From: Chloroflexota bacterium
GTDB taxonomy: Bacteria > Chloroflexota > Dehalococcoidia > SZUA-161
Direction: 5' to 3'
NCBI GenBank assembly: GCA_030668425.1
Contig: DAOUTY010000018.1
Coordinates: 1 to 14,313, forward strand
DNA length: 14,313 nucleotides
How positions within the stretch are numbered: the first letter of the stretch is position 1; the number at the start of each line of letters is the position of its first letter. Shown in pieces: positions 1 through 5,352 of this stretch. The notes under the pieces were generated by a model. It ran no database searches. It saw only the letters and a program-made list of their open reading frames with translations, and was not told the DNA's origin. The position numbers and the translations under genes were made by a program.

Positions 1-81
1 AATAATGATCTCAACACAGACCCTGTATTGCTCCGCGACCTCCTTGAGATCAGAGAACGGCTCTACTCCAAAGCAGACTAG
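1..81 (+). CDS. dnaA: C-terminal end of a protein, probably replication initiator DnaA (partial)
   Basis: An open frame enters from the left edge and ends at TAG 79-81, giving 26 residues that finish DPVLLRDLLEIRERLYSKAD. The pattern of an acidic-Pro step, then a Leu/Asp/Ile/Arg amphipathic helix ending near RERLY, resembles the final helix of DnaA domain IV (the DNA-binding domain), where sequences such as DPELRxDLxxIRxRL are usual. The diagnostic DnaA signature (the DHxTVIHA region) would lie about 20-30 residues upstream, outside the window. The identification therefore rests on this short tail plus context: DnaA-box-like repeats begin 38 bp after the stop, and gyrB lies 3 kb downstream. 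If correct, the protein binds DnaA boxes and opens oriC. Any protein with an amphipathic C-terminal helix remains possible. Confidence 0.5.
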   Translation, partial: NNDLNTDPVLLRDLLEIRERLYSKAD

Positions 82-119
82 GTTTGAGGCAATTGACATA
101 ATGCCAGGTGACATAAAAT

Positions 120-169
120 CGTGGATAACCCCTCGTTTTCCGTGGATAACCATCGTTGTTTGTGGATAA
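120..169 (+). promoter_or_regulatory. Array of three DnaA-box-like 9-mers
   Basis: CGTGGATAA at 120-128, CGTGGATAA at 141-149 and TGTGGATAA at 161-169 all lie in the same orientation. The third is the exact complement of the consensus DnaA box TTATCCACA; the first two differ only at one end position (TTATCCACG). Each is followed by C, so GTGGATAAC is common to all three. Starts are 21 and 20 bp apart, about two helical turns, so bound proteins would lie on one face of the DNA. Regular phased direct repeats are typical of DnaA binding arrays in oriC or in DnaA-controlled promoters. Confidence 0.65.
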
Positions 170-361
170 CCCCTCTTTCATTATGTCTTCTTTTTTTAAG
201 ACAGTCTTTTCTCATTCTCCTTCAATGATCGTCAGATGATTCCACAATTCTCCCCATTTCTCCCCAATCATCCCACCAAATCCACCAATGGTGAGAAACA
301 CAGTTTCCACACTTCCCACATACTTATTATTACTTGTTTTCCTTATCCTCTCCATGTAGGT

Positions 362-367
362 TATAAT
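362..367 (+). promoter_or_regulatory. Possible obg promoter -10 element
   Basis: TATAAT matches the sigma-70-type -10 consensus exactly and lies 38 bp before the obg start. No convincing -35 hexamer is found at 16-18 bp (TTCCTT at 17 bp is poor), and there is no extended -10 TG. In such an AT-rich stretch a chance match is quite possible, and the element may instead belong to an origin unwinding region. Confidence 0.35.
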
Positions 368-405
368 TATCTATAGTAAACTAATCTTCACCAAAGGGTT
401 GATAA

Positions 406-1509
406 TTGATAGACCGTGTTAAGCTTTATGTAAAGGGTGGCGATGGTGGTAATGGGATAGTCAGCTTCCGGAGGGAGAAGTATGTGCCGTTCGGGGGCCC
501 TGATGGAGGTGATGGTGGCGATGGTGGAAGCATCTACATGGTTGGGGATGAGAGCGTATCTACGCTGAGAGAGTTTAGATATCGAAAGCTCTTCAGGGCG
601 GGTCGCGGAGCCCACGGAAAAGGCAAGAACATGCATGGAAAGAAGGGAGACGATATTTATATCAAGGTTCCATTGGGAACTTTGGTTCGGCTCGTCCAGG
701 AGGATGGGGGAGAAGACTTGGTCGCAGATGTAGTGGAACACGGACAAAAGGAATTGGTTGCCAGAGGGGGCAGAGGGGGTCTGGGCAACGTGCACTTTGC
801 TTCACCGACCAAACAAGCTCCACGTGAGGCAAAGGACGGAGGCTCTGGTGAGGAAGCCTCGCTACTCCTCGATCTCAAGCTGATTGCAGATGTTGGCGTC
901 GCTGGCCACCCTAATGCGGGCAAGTCAACTCTGGTGAGCTGGGTCTCCCGAGCGAGGCCAAAGGTTGCAGACTACCCCTTTACTACTCTTGAGCCGGTTC
1001 TCGGTGTTGTGGAGGTAGGATACCAAAGCTTTGTGATCGCCGACATTCCCGGGATCATCGAGGGTGCTCATCGAGGATTAGGGTTAGGCTTGGATTTCCT
1101 GCGTCATATTGAGCGCACCAGGGTTCTCATCCATCTCATTGACGGCAGCTCTGTAAGCGTACTTGCTGACCTGCGGAGCATTGAGGAGGAGCTGGTGGCG
1201 TATGGATCTGGCCTGAAGAATAAGCCGCGAATCATCGCTGTGAACAAGATCGACCTGCCTGAGGTTAGAGAACGTTTGCCTCAGCATAGGAGAGAGTTCA
1301 AGAAAATCGGGGTTCCCGTCTACTTTATCTCAGCAGCGACAGGGGAGGGGGTTGAGGTGCTTATCAAGAAGACTCTTGAGCTAGTTTCGCAGGACGGCGG
1401 TGTTCCTTCTGTGCCCTCGGAGGAAAAAGAAGGGGCAGAGTTCAAGGTGTTTCGGCCACGCCCTTTATCTTCCGGGAAGGCTGCTCGCGGTCGGGGGAAG
1501 CATGACTGA
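406..1509 (+). CDS. obg: Obg family GTPase (ObgE/CgtA), short C-terminus
   Basis: Cytoplasmic GTPase of late 50S ribosome assembly and stress/growth control. The 367-residue product starts with the glycine-rich Obg fold (1-158, with VKGGDGGNG and GGPDGGDGGDGG). The G domain follows: G1 GHPNAGKST 167-175, switch I threonines 193-194, G3 DIPG 213-216, G4 NKID 280-283 and G5 SAA 309-311. The start is TTG, chosen because MIDRVKLYVKGG aligns with the family N-terminus and AAAGGG (393-398) lies 7 nt upstream. After the G domain only about 30 residues remain. EFKVFRPRP looks like the first strand of the OCT domain, but the rest of that domain is missing and replaced by a basic tail. The end overlaps nadD by 8 bp, implying co-translation. 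Confidence 0.96.
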   Translation: MIDRVKLYVKGGDGGNGIVSFRREKYVPFGGPDGGDGGDGGSIYMVGDESVSTLREFRYRKLFRAGRGAHGKGKNMHGKKGDDIYIKVPLGTLVRLVQEDGGEDLVADVVEHGQKELVARGGRGGLGNVHFASPTKQAPREAKDGGSGEEASLLLDLKLIADVGVAGHPNAGKSTLVSWVSRARPKVADYPFTTLEPVLGVVEVGYQSFVIADIPGIIEGAHRGLGLGLDFLRHIERTRVLIHLIDGSSVSVLADLRSIEEELVAYGSGLKNKPRIIAVNKIDLPEVRERLPQHRREFKKIGVPVYFISAATGEGVEVLIKKTLELVSQDGGVPSVPSEEKEGAEFKVFRPRPLSSGKAARGRGKHD

Positions 1510-2128
1510 ATACAGGGTCGGAGTCTTGGGGGGAACTTTTGACCCTGTCCATCTGGGACATCTGATTATAGCTGAGGAAGTAAGGCAGAAGCTGGGGCTT
1601 CAAGAGGTGCTCTTTATGCCTGCCGGGCAGCCCTGGCTCAAAGGGGAAAAGGACATCAGTGCGGTTGAACACAGGCTGGAGATGGTTATACTTGCCACTG
1701 CCTCAGACCCCTATCTCAACGTGTCGACTATTGAACTGGAAAACGCGGAGCCCACTTATAGCATTGATACCATAATTGAGATGAGGGCAGGGCTGGGCGC
1801 TGGAGCCAAAATCTATTTCATCGTGGGTTTTGACGCCCTGGCGGAGCTTCACCTGTGGAAGGAACCCAAGCGCCTGGTTGAAATGTGTCAGGTGGTGGCC
1901 GTGAGGAGGCCGGGCCATGGTGGATTCGATTTGCGCTCGTTGGACTCTGCCATCCCAGGGGCCTCCGAGCGTATCATGATAGTTGACGTGCCTCAGATCG
2001 ACATCAGCGCCACCGATATCAGAAGGCGGGTTGCTCAACGTATTTCCATAAAATACCTGGTTCCCGAGGTGGTCGAAACGTACATTGCAGCGAACAGGCT
2101 TTATGTGGAAGGAAGGAGCGAGAATTGA
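1502..2128 (+). CDS. nadD: Nicotinate-nucleotide adenylyltransferase
   Basis: Transfers AMP from ATP to nicotinate mononucleotide to give deamido-NAD, the central step of de novo and salvage NAD synthesis, in the cytoplasm. The 208-residue product has the nucleotidyltransferase signature GGTFDPVHLGH (10-20), with the HxGH histidines at 17 and 20, and the C-terminal ISATDIRRR motif (168-176, the ISxTxIR motif of NadD). An upstream in-frame ATG at 1400 would add 34 residues lying entirely inside obg. I chose ATG 1502 because the family begins directly with the GGTFDP strand. The start lies 8 bp inside the obg end and the stop overlaps the pyrE start by 4 bp. obg-nadD pairing is common in bacteria, but rsfS, which often follows, is absent here. 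Confidence 0.96.
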   Translation: MTEYRVGVLGGTFDPVHLGHLIIAEEVRQKLGLQEVLFMPAGQPWLKGEKDISAVEHRLEMVILATASDPYLNVSTIELENAEPTYSIDTIIEMRAGLGAGAKIYFIVGFDALAELHLWKEPKRLVEMCQVVAVRRPGHGGFDLRSLDSAIPGASERIMIVDVPQIDISATDIRRRVAQRISIKYLVPEVVETYIAANRLYVEGRSEN

Positions 2129-2682
2129 CCACGGATAACGATGAAAGGCTGCTTGAAATCTTCAAGGAACATGCGATCCTACATGGCGATTTCACGCTCT
2201 CGTCGGGGCTCAAGACCTCTTACTATTTTGATGGCAGGATGATAACCCTGTGGCCGGAGGGCGCGTATCTGATTGGGAGGAGAATCTTCCGTATGCTGGT
2301 AGAAGCAGGGGCGGAGGCAGTAGGGGGAATGACTCTGGGGGCGGATCCGATGGTAGCCGCTGTGGCCGTGGTCAGCCATCTGGAGGGCAAGCCAATCCCT
2401 GCTTTCATCGTCAGGGGTGAGGTCAAGGGACACGGGACGCAGAAGCGCATCGAGGGGCCGCTGAAAGCGGGGGCCCGGGTAGCCATAGTTGACGATGTTA
2501 TCACCACCGGGGGTTCGGTGCTACGGGCGATAGAGACAGTGGAGGCCGAGGGCTGCCGCGTGGTAAAGGTCGTGGTCCTCCTTGACCGACAGCAGGGTGG
2601 GGCGGACGAGATCAGGCGAGGGGGTTACGACTTCTCCGCCATATTGACTGCCGACGAGTCGGGAGAGGTGTCTCTGGTATAA
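2125..2682 (+). CDS. pyrE: Orotate phosphoribosyltransferase
   Basis: Joins orotate to PRPP to form orotidine 5'-monophosphate, the fifth step of pyrimidine biosynthesis. The 185-residue protein has the PRPP-binding signature VAIVDDVITTGGS (119-131) of type I phosphoribosyltransferases, an N-terminal LSSGLKTSYYFDGR segment (25-38) for substrate binding, and the flexible catalytic loop RGEVKGHGTQ (97-106). In that loop the usual RKE is RGE, so one of the conserved lysines is replaced, while the later Lys101 and His103 remain. The start is TTG in a TTGA overlap with the nadD stop, with a good Shine-Dalgarno GGAAGGAG (2111-2118). It appears to be the last gene of the obg-nadD-pyrE operon. No other pyr genes are adjacent. 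Confidence 0.95.
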   Translation: MTTDNDERLLEIFKEHAILHGDFTLSSGLKTSYYFDGRMITLWPEGAYLIGRRIFRMLVEAGAEAVGGMTLGADPMVAAVAVVSHLEGKPIPAFIVRGEVKGHGTQKRIEGPLKAGARVAIVDDVITTGGSVLRAIETVEAEGCRVVKVVVLLDRQQGGADEIRRGGYDFSAILTADESGEVSLV

Positions 2683-2701
2683 GGCCGGGGGCTTCGCCAT
2701 C

Positions 2702-2729
2702 GGTGGGTTCTGTTTGCACTCCACCCACC
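2702..2729 (+). repeat. Inverted repeat downstream of pyrE
   Basis: GGTGGGT (2702-2708) and ACCCACC (2723-2729) form a perfect 7-bp stem with a 14-nt loop, 20 bp after the pyrE stop. No T-run follows on the plus strand, so it is a poor Rho-independent terminator. CGGTGGGTT (2701-2709) recurs in inverted orientation at 5258-5266, which suggests a piece of a dispersed intergenic repeat. It may still stabilise the 3' end of the pyrE mRNA. Confidence 0.4.
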
Positions 2730-2738
2730 CTACTGCTG

Positions 2739-2810
2739 TCATTCCCCCTGTCAAGCATGGGGCAGGCTCTGCGAAGCTTGTGCCTGCGAAAGCAGGGAGC
2801 AGGAATCCAG
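2739..2810. repeat. Palindromic intergenic repeat-like element
   Basis: The segment begins GTCATTCCCC and ends GCAGGAATCCAG, so ATTCC and GGAAT lie as inverted ends. Inside are CCTGC-GAAA-GCAGG (2783-2796), a perfect hairpin with a GNRA-type loop, and GCAGGC (2762-2767) opposite GCCTGC (2782-2787). This layout resembles the short 'GTCATTCC...GGAATCCAG' palindromic repeats dispersed in many bacterial genomes. Only one copy is visible here, so dispersal cannot be shown from the window. Confidence 0.4.
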
Positions 2811-2924
2811 AGGGAGATCTACGGAAAGAAGCAGGGCCTGGAAAAGGCACTTAATAACTGTGTCTGCGGAACTTGGCATTTCTGCAACCGAATATCCACC
2901 GGAATTTGGGAAAAAGTAGGCAAA

Positions 2925-2953
2925 TTGAGTTCACATCGGCGCGAGAATATGAT
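2925..2953 (+). promoter_or_regulatory. Probable gyrB promoter
   Basis: TTGAGT (2925-2930), a 17-bp spacer and TATGAT (2948-2953) match the sigma-70-type consensus at 4/6 and 5/6 with ideal spacing. Transcription would start near 2960, leaving a leader of about 205 nt before gyrB. It is the best promoter in the pyrE-gyrB gap. Confidence 0.6.
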
Positions 2954-2963
2954 AGAATAGAGT

Positions 2964-3134
2964 ATGCAGCCTACTGAGACTCCAGTCTGTACTAACCTCT
3001 TCAATACCATCCTCGATAACGGCCTCATAATCCCCGCCAGTTCTTTCCCTCCCGTGCCCCACGTCACTACTCTTATTACACATTATTCGTTGAAACCTGC
3101 TTCCGCCGCGATAGCGCCATTGAAGCTATGTTAG
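2964..3134 (+). CDS. Possible 56-codon leader ORF upstream of gyrB
   Basis: An ATG only about 10 bp after the predicted -10 element opens a 56-codon frame ending in TAG 3132-3134, 30 bp before the gyrB ATG. The peptide begins MQPTETPVCTNLFNTILDNG and resembles nothing I recognise. There is no clear Shine-Dalgarno, and if used it would be nearly leaderless. The composition is pyrimidine-rich and unlike the G-rich coding strand of its neighbours, so it may be only a chance frame within an untranslated leader. Confidence 0.15.
   Translation: MQPTETPVCTNLFNTILDNGLIIPASSFPPVPHVTTLITHYSLKPASAAIAPLKLC
2971..3090 (+). promoter_or_regulatory. C-rich, G-poor gyrB leader segment
   Basis: By hand count these 120 nt have 45 C and 13 G on the transcribed-sense strand, the reverse of the G excess of all surrounding genes. 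C-rich, G-poor, weakly structured RNA is the known character of Rho-utilisation (rut) sites. A role in Rho-dependent attenuation of gyrB is an inference only. The remainder of the leader, to 3164, shows no strong hairpin or recognised riboswitch. Confidence 0.25.
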
Positions 3135-3164
3135 TAGAAGCCATGATTTGAAACAGGGAGACTG

Positions 3165-5069
3165 ATGAAAGAGAATAACTTCAGATATACGGCCAAGGAT
3201 ATCCAGGTGCTTGGGGGCATCGAAGCAGTGCGTCTGCGCCCCAGCATGTATATAGGCAGCACCGACCGGCGGGGGCTTCATCACCTTGTTAACGAGATCG
3301 TGGACAATAGCATCGATGAGGCTATGGCAGGCTTCTGCGATAAAATCGAGGTCACTATCCATGAGAACAACGTGGTCAGCGTCGCCGACAACGGGCGGGG
3401 CATACCTGTAGGGATCCACCCCACCACGAAGGTTTCGGCTGTGGAAACTGTGATGACAACCCTGCATGCGGGGGGGAAATTCGGCGGCAGCAGCTACAGG
3501 GTCTCAGGGGGATTGCACGGCGTCGGGGGCTCGGTGGTGAACGCCCTCTCTGCCTGGGCCAGTGTTGATGTTAAGCGGGATGGCAAGGTCTACCATCAAG
3601 AGTATGAGCGCGGCGTACCCAAGGCTCCGTTGGAGAAGGTCGGTGAAGCCGAAGGCAACGGCACGCTCATAAGCTTTCTCGCCGATGACCAGATTTTTGA
3701 GGAGATCGACTATAGCTTCGATTCCCTGGCCCAATCCTTCCGCGAGATGGCGTATTTGAATAAAGGGGTGGAAATCTGGTTCAAGGATGAGCGCACCGGG
3801 GAGGAGAAGACATTCTATTTTGAGGGCGGTATCGTCAGTTTTGTCCGCCATCTTAACCGCAAGAGGGTTGTACTGCAACCAATGCCGGTCTATATCTCCA
3901 AGATGGTCAACAGCACTTCGGTGGAGGTTGCCCTTCAGTATAACGATGGCTTCACTGAGTCCGCCTTGAGCTTTGCTAACTGCGTCAATACCCCGGACGG
4001 GGGCACCCACCTCACCGGCTTTCGCTCGGGGCTAACACGGGTTCTCAATGACTATGCCCGCAAGTACAAGCTGCTCAAGGAGAACGAGGCCAACCTTACG
4101 GGCGAGGATGTCAGGGAGGGGTTGATAGCGATAATCAGCGTTAAGATTACCGATCCTCAGTTTGAGGGGCAGACCAAAACCAGGCTGGGCAACCTGGAGG
4201 TCAAGGGCCAGGTGGAATCGGTGTTCGCTGAGGGCCTGGCGTTTCACCTTGAGGAAAACCCCAGTGAGGGGAAGAGGACTATCGAGAAGTGTCTCATGTC
4301 TGCCCGGGCCCGTGAGGCAGCGCGCAAGGCTCGCGATCTGGTTACCAGAAAAGGGCTCTATGATACAGCTACCCTCCCGGGCAAGCTGGCCGACTGCTCG
4401 GAGAAGGACCCTGCGGAGTGTGAGTTGTACATCGTTGAGGGTGACTCCGCCGGTGGCTCTGCGAAGCAGGGGCGTGACCGGCGCTTTCAGGCTATACTGC
4501 CGCTGAAGGGCAAGATACTGAACGTGGAGAAGGCGCGCCCCGAGAAAATGCTGTCTCACGAGGAGATCCGCGCTCTGATCACCGCTATAGGGGCGGGCAA
4601 TGGCGCGGAGTTCGACGTATCCAAGCTGCGTTACCATCGCGTGATCATTATGACGGATGCCGACGTGGATGGCGCCCATATACGGACCCTTCTGCTTACC
4701 TTTTTCTATCGCTACATGGTGCAGCTCATTGAAAACGGGCACCTTTATATAGCTCAACCTCCTCTTTACCGCATTAAGAGAGGGAAGGAGCAACACTGGG
4801 TTTATACCGATAAGGAAAAGGATGCCCTGCTGGCGAAGAAGGAAGGGAAGGGAATGGATGTCCAGCGCTACAAAGGGCTGGGGGAGATGAACCCGCAGCA
4901 GCTCTGGGATACCACTATGGACCCCGAAAAACGAGTTATGATGCAGGTCGAGATCGATGATGTGGTGAGAGTTCATGAGATCATCCAGACGCTGATGGGG
5001 GAGGAGGTTCCCCCCAGGAAAGCCTTCATCCTGGCCCATGCCCTGCAGGTGAAGAATCTGGACGTTTAG
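3165..5069 (+). CDS. gyrB: DNA gyrase subunit B
   Basis: ATPase subunit of the type IIA topoisomerase that introduces negative supercoils, acting with GyrA (not in this window). The 634-residue protein has the GHKL ATP site: E44 and N48 in NEIVDNSIDEA, D76 in DNGRGIP and the lid GGLHGVG at 116-122. A transducer domain follows, then the TOPRIM domain with E425 in EGDSAGGSA, D498 and D500 in MTDADVDGAHIRTLLLTFFYR, and the late motif QRYKGLGEMNPQQLW. The C-terminus RKAFILAHALQVKNLDV is typical of GyrB. The length is that of GyrB forms without the extra C-terminal insert found in E. coli. ParE is the alternative but is less likely given the origin-proximal context. AGGGAG (3155-3160) serves the ATG start. 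It stands alone behind its own promoter. Confidence 0.96.
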   Translation: MKENNFRYTAKDIQVLGGIEAVRLRPSMYIGSTDRRGLHHLVNEIVDNSIDEAMAGFCDKIEVTIHENNVVSVADNGRGIPVGIHPTTKVSAVETVMTTLHAGGKFGGSSYRVSGGLHGVGGSVVNALSAWASVDVKRDGKVYHQEYERGVPKAPLEKVGEAEGNGTLISFLADDQIFEEIDYSFDSLAQSFREMAYLNKGVEIWFKDERTGEEKTFYFEGGIVSFVRHLNRKRVVLQPMPVYISKMVNSTSVEVALQYNDGFTESALSFANCVNTPDGGTHLTGFRSGLTRVLNDYARKYKLLKENEANLTGEDVREGLIAIISVKITDPQFEGQTKTRLGNLEVKGQVESVFAEGLAFHLEENPSEGKRTIEKCLMSARAREAARKARDLVTRKGLYDTATLPGKLADCSEKDPAECELYIVEGDSAGGSAKQGRDRRFQAILPLKGKILNVEKARPEKMLSHEEIRALITAIGAGNGAEFDVSKLRYHRVIIMTDADVDGAHIRTLLLTFFYRYMVQLIENGHLYIAQPPLYRIKRGKEQHWVYTDKEKDALLAKKEGKGMDVQRYKGLGEMNPQQLWDTTMDPEKRVMMQVEIDDVVRVHEIIQTLMGEEVPPRKAFILAHALQVKNLDV

Positions 5070-5352
5070 GGCTGTTCGCTCCCCCGGATTCTCACCCTCC
5101 TAGCTACCCCTGTTAGCCTAGCTCATGCCTGGTTTTATCTGCAAATAGGTATTAGAATTGTCATTGTTGCGAAACTACAGGTTGGCAGTTTCGAGAGGGT
5201 AGGTCGGCCAACCTGCGCCAATGAAATTCAGTTGGCAGGATATGCATGGTGCAGCGAAACCCACCGCTTGTCTCAAGCATTCACGGGTCTACCATTTTCA
5301 TCCTCAGTGGTGACGCTTTCAATCGTCATGATAGATTGCTGGCGGAAAGCCG
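5070..5352 (+). other. Intergenic region with structured leader, gyrB to M50 protease gene
   Basis: This 283-bp gap has no convincing gene; an 82-codon frame starting at 5232 runs out of frame into the protease gene and looks like chance. A TAGAAT (5153-5158) could be a -10 element but lacks a good -35 at 17 bp. If used, the leader of about 190 nt would begin just before the inverted repeats at 5170-5236. CAGCGAAACCCACCG (5252-5266) contains the inverse of the CGGTGGGTT seen after pyrE. No clear Rho-independent terminator follows gyrB. Confidence 0.5.
5170..5236 (+). ncRNA. Possible pseudoknot-forming leader RNA or inverted-repeat operator
   Basis: CGAAACT (5170-5176) pairs with AGTTTCG (5187-5193). 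Its loop contains CAGGTTGGC (5178-5186), which pairs with GCCAACCTG (5207-5215). Both stems are perfect, and their interleaving is that of an H-type pseudoknot with loops of 1, 0 and 13 nt. A further GCCAA (5217-5221) / TTGGC (5232-5236) pair and a second direct copy of GTTGGCAG (5181-5188 and 5231-5238) offer alternative pairings. It matches no riboswitch class I recognise. Protein binding to the GTTGGC/GCCAAC repeats as DNA is an equal possibility. Confidence 0.3.

Larger units (their letters stand above)
82..405. other. oriC: Candidate chromosomal replication origin (oriC) in the dnaA-obg gap
   Basis: This 324-bp non-coding gap has origin-like organisation. Three DnaA-box-like 9-mers sit in its left part. 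A strongly strand-asymmetric stretch follows: by hand count 181-360 has 54 C, 16 G and about 61% A+T on the plus strand. An AT-rich segment at about 321-390, containing TTATAATTAT, could be the unwinding element. An 8-bp direct repeat TGACATAA (94-101 and 109-116) precedes the boxes. C excess left of about 360 changes to strong G excess from obg onward, as expected where leading-strand synthesis begins. It lies between a probable dnaA tail and the obg-nadD-pyrE operon. The same gap must also hold the obg promoter, so a DnaA-regulated promoter region is the main alternative. Confidence 0.5.

Noticed and set aside
120..170. Short regularly spaced repeats suggestive of a CRISPR array
   Set aside because: Units are only 9-10 bp with 11-12 bp between them and match DnaA boxes; there are no cas genes nearby.
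184..208. TGTCTT/AAGACA inverted repeat around a T-run as a terminator of the upstream gene
   Set aside because: The stem is AT-rich and weak, and the T-run is in the loop rather than after the stem.
1400..1501. 34-residue N-terminal extension of NadD
   Set aside because: It lies wholly inside obg and the family begins at the GGTFDPVH strand, served by ATG 1502.
2703..2960. 85-codon frame between pyrE and gyrB
   Set aside because: It runs through palindromic repeat-like sequence and the gyrB promoter, has no ribosome site and no recognisable motif.
4032..5039. 335-codon minus-strand frame
   Set aside because: It is antisense to the conserved TOPRIM half of gyrB; such long antisense frames arise from codon bias.
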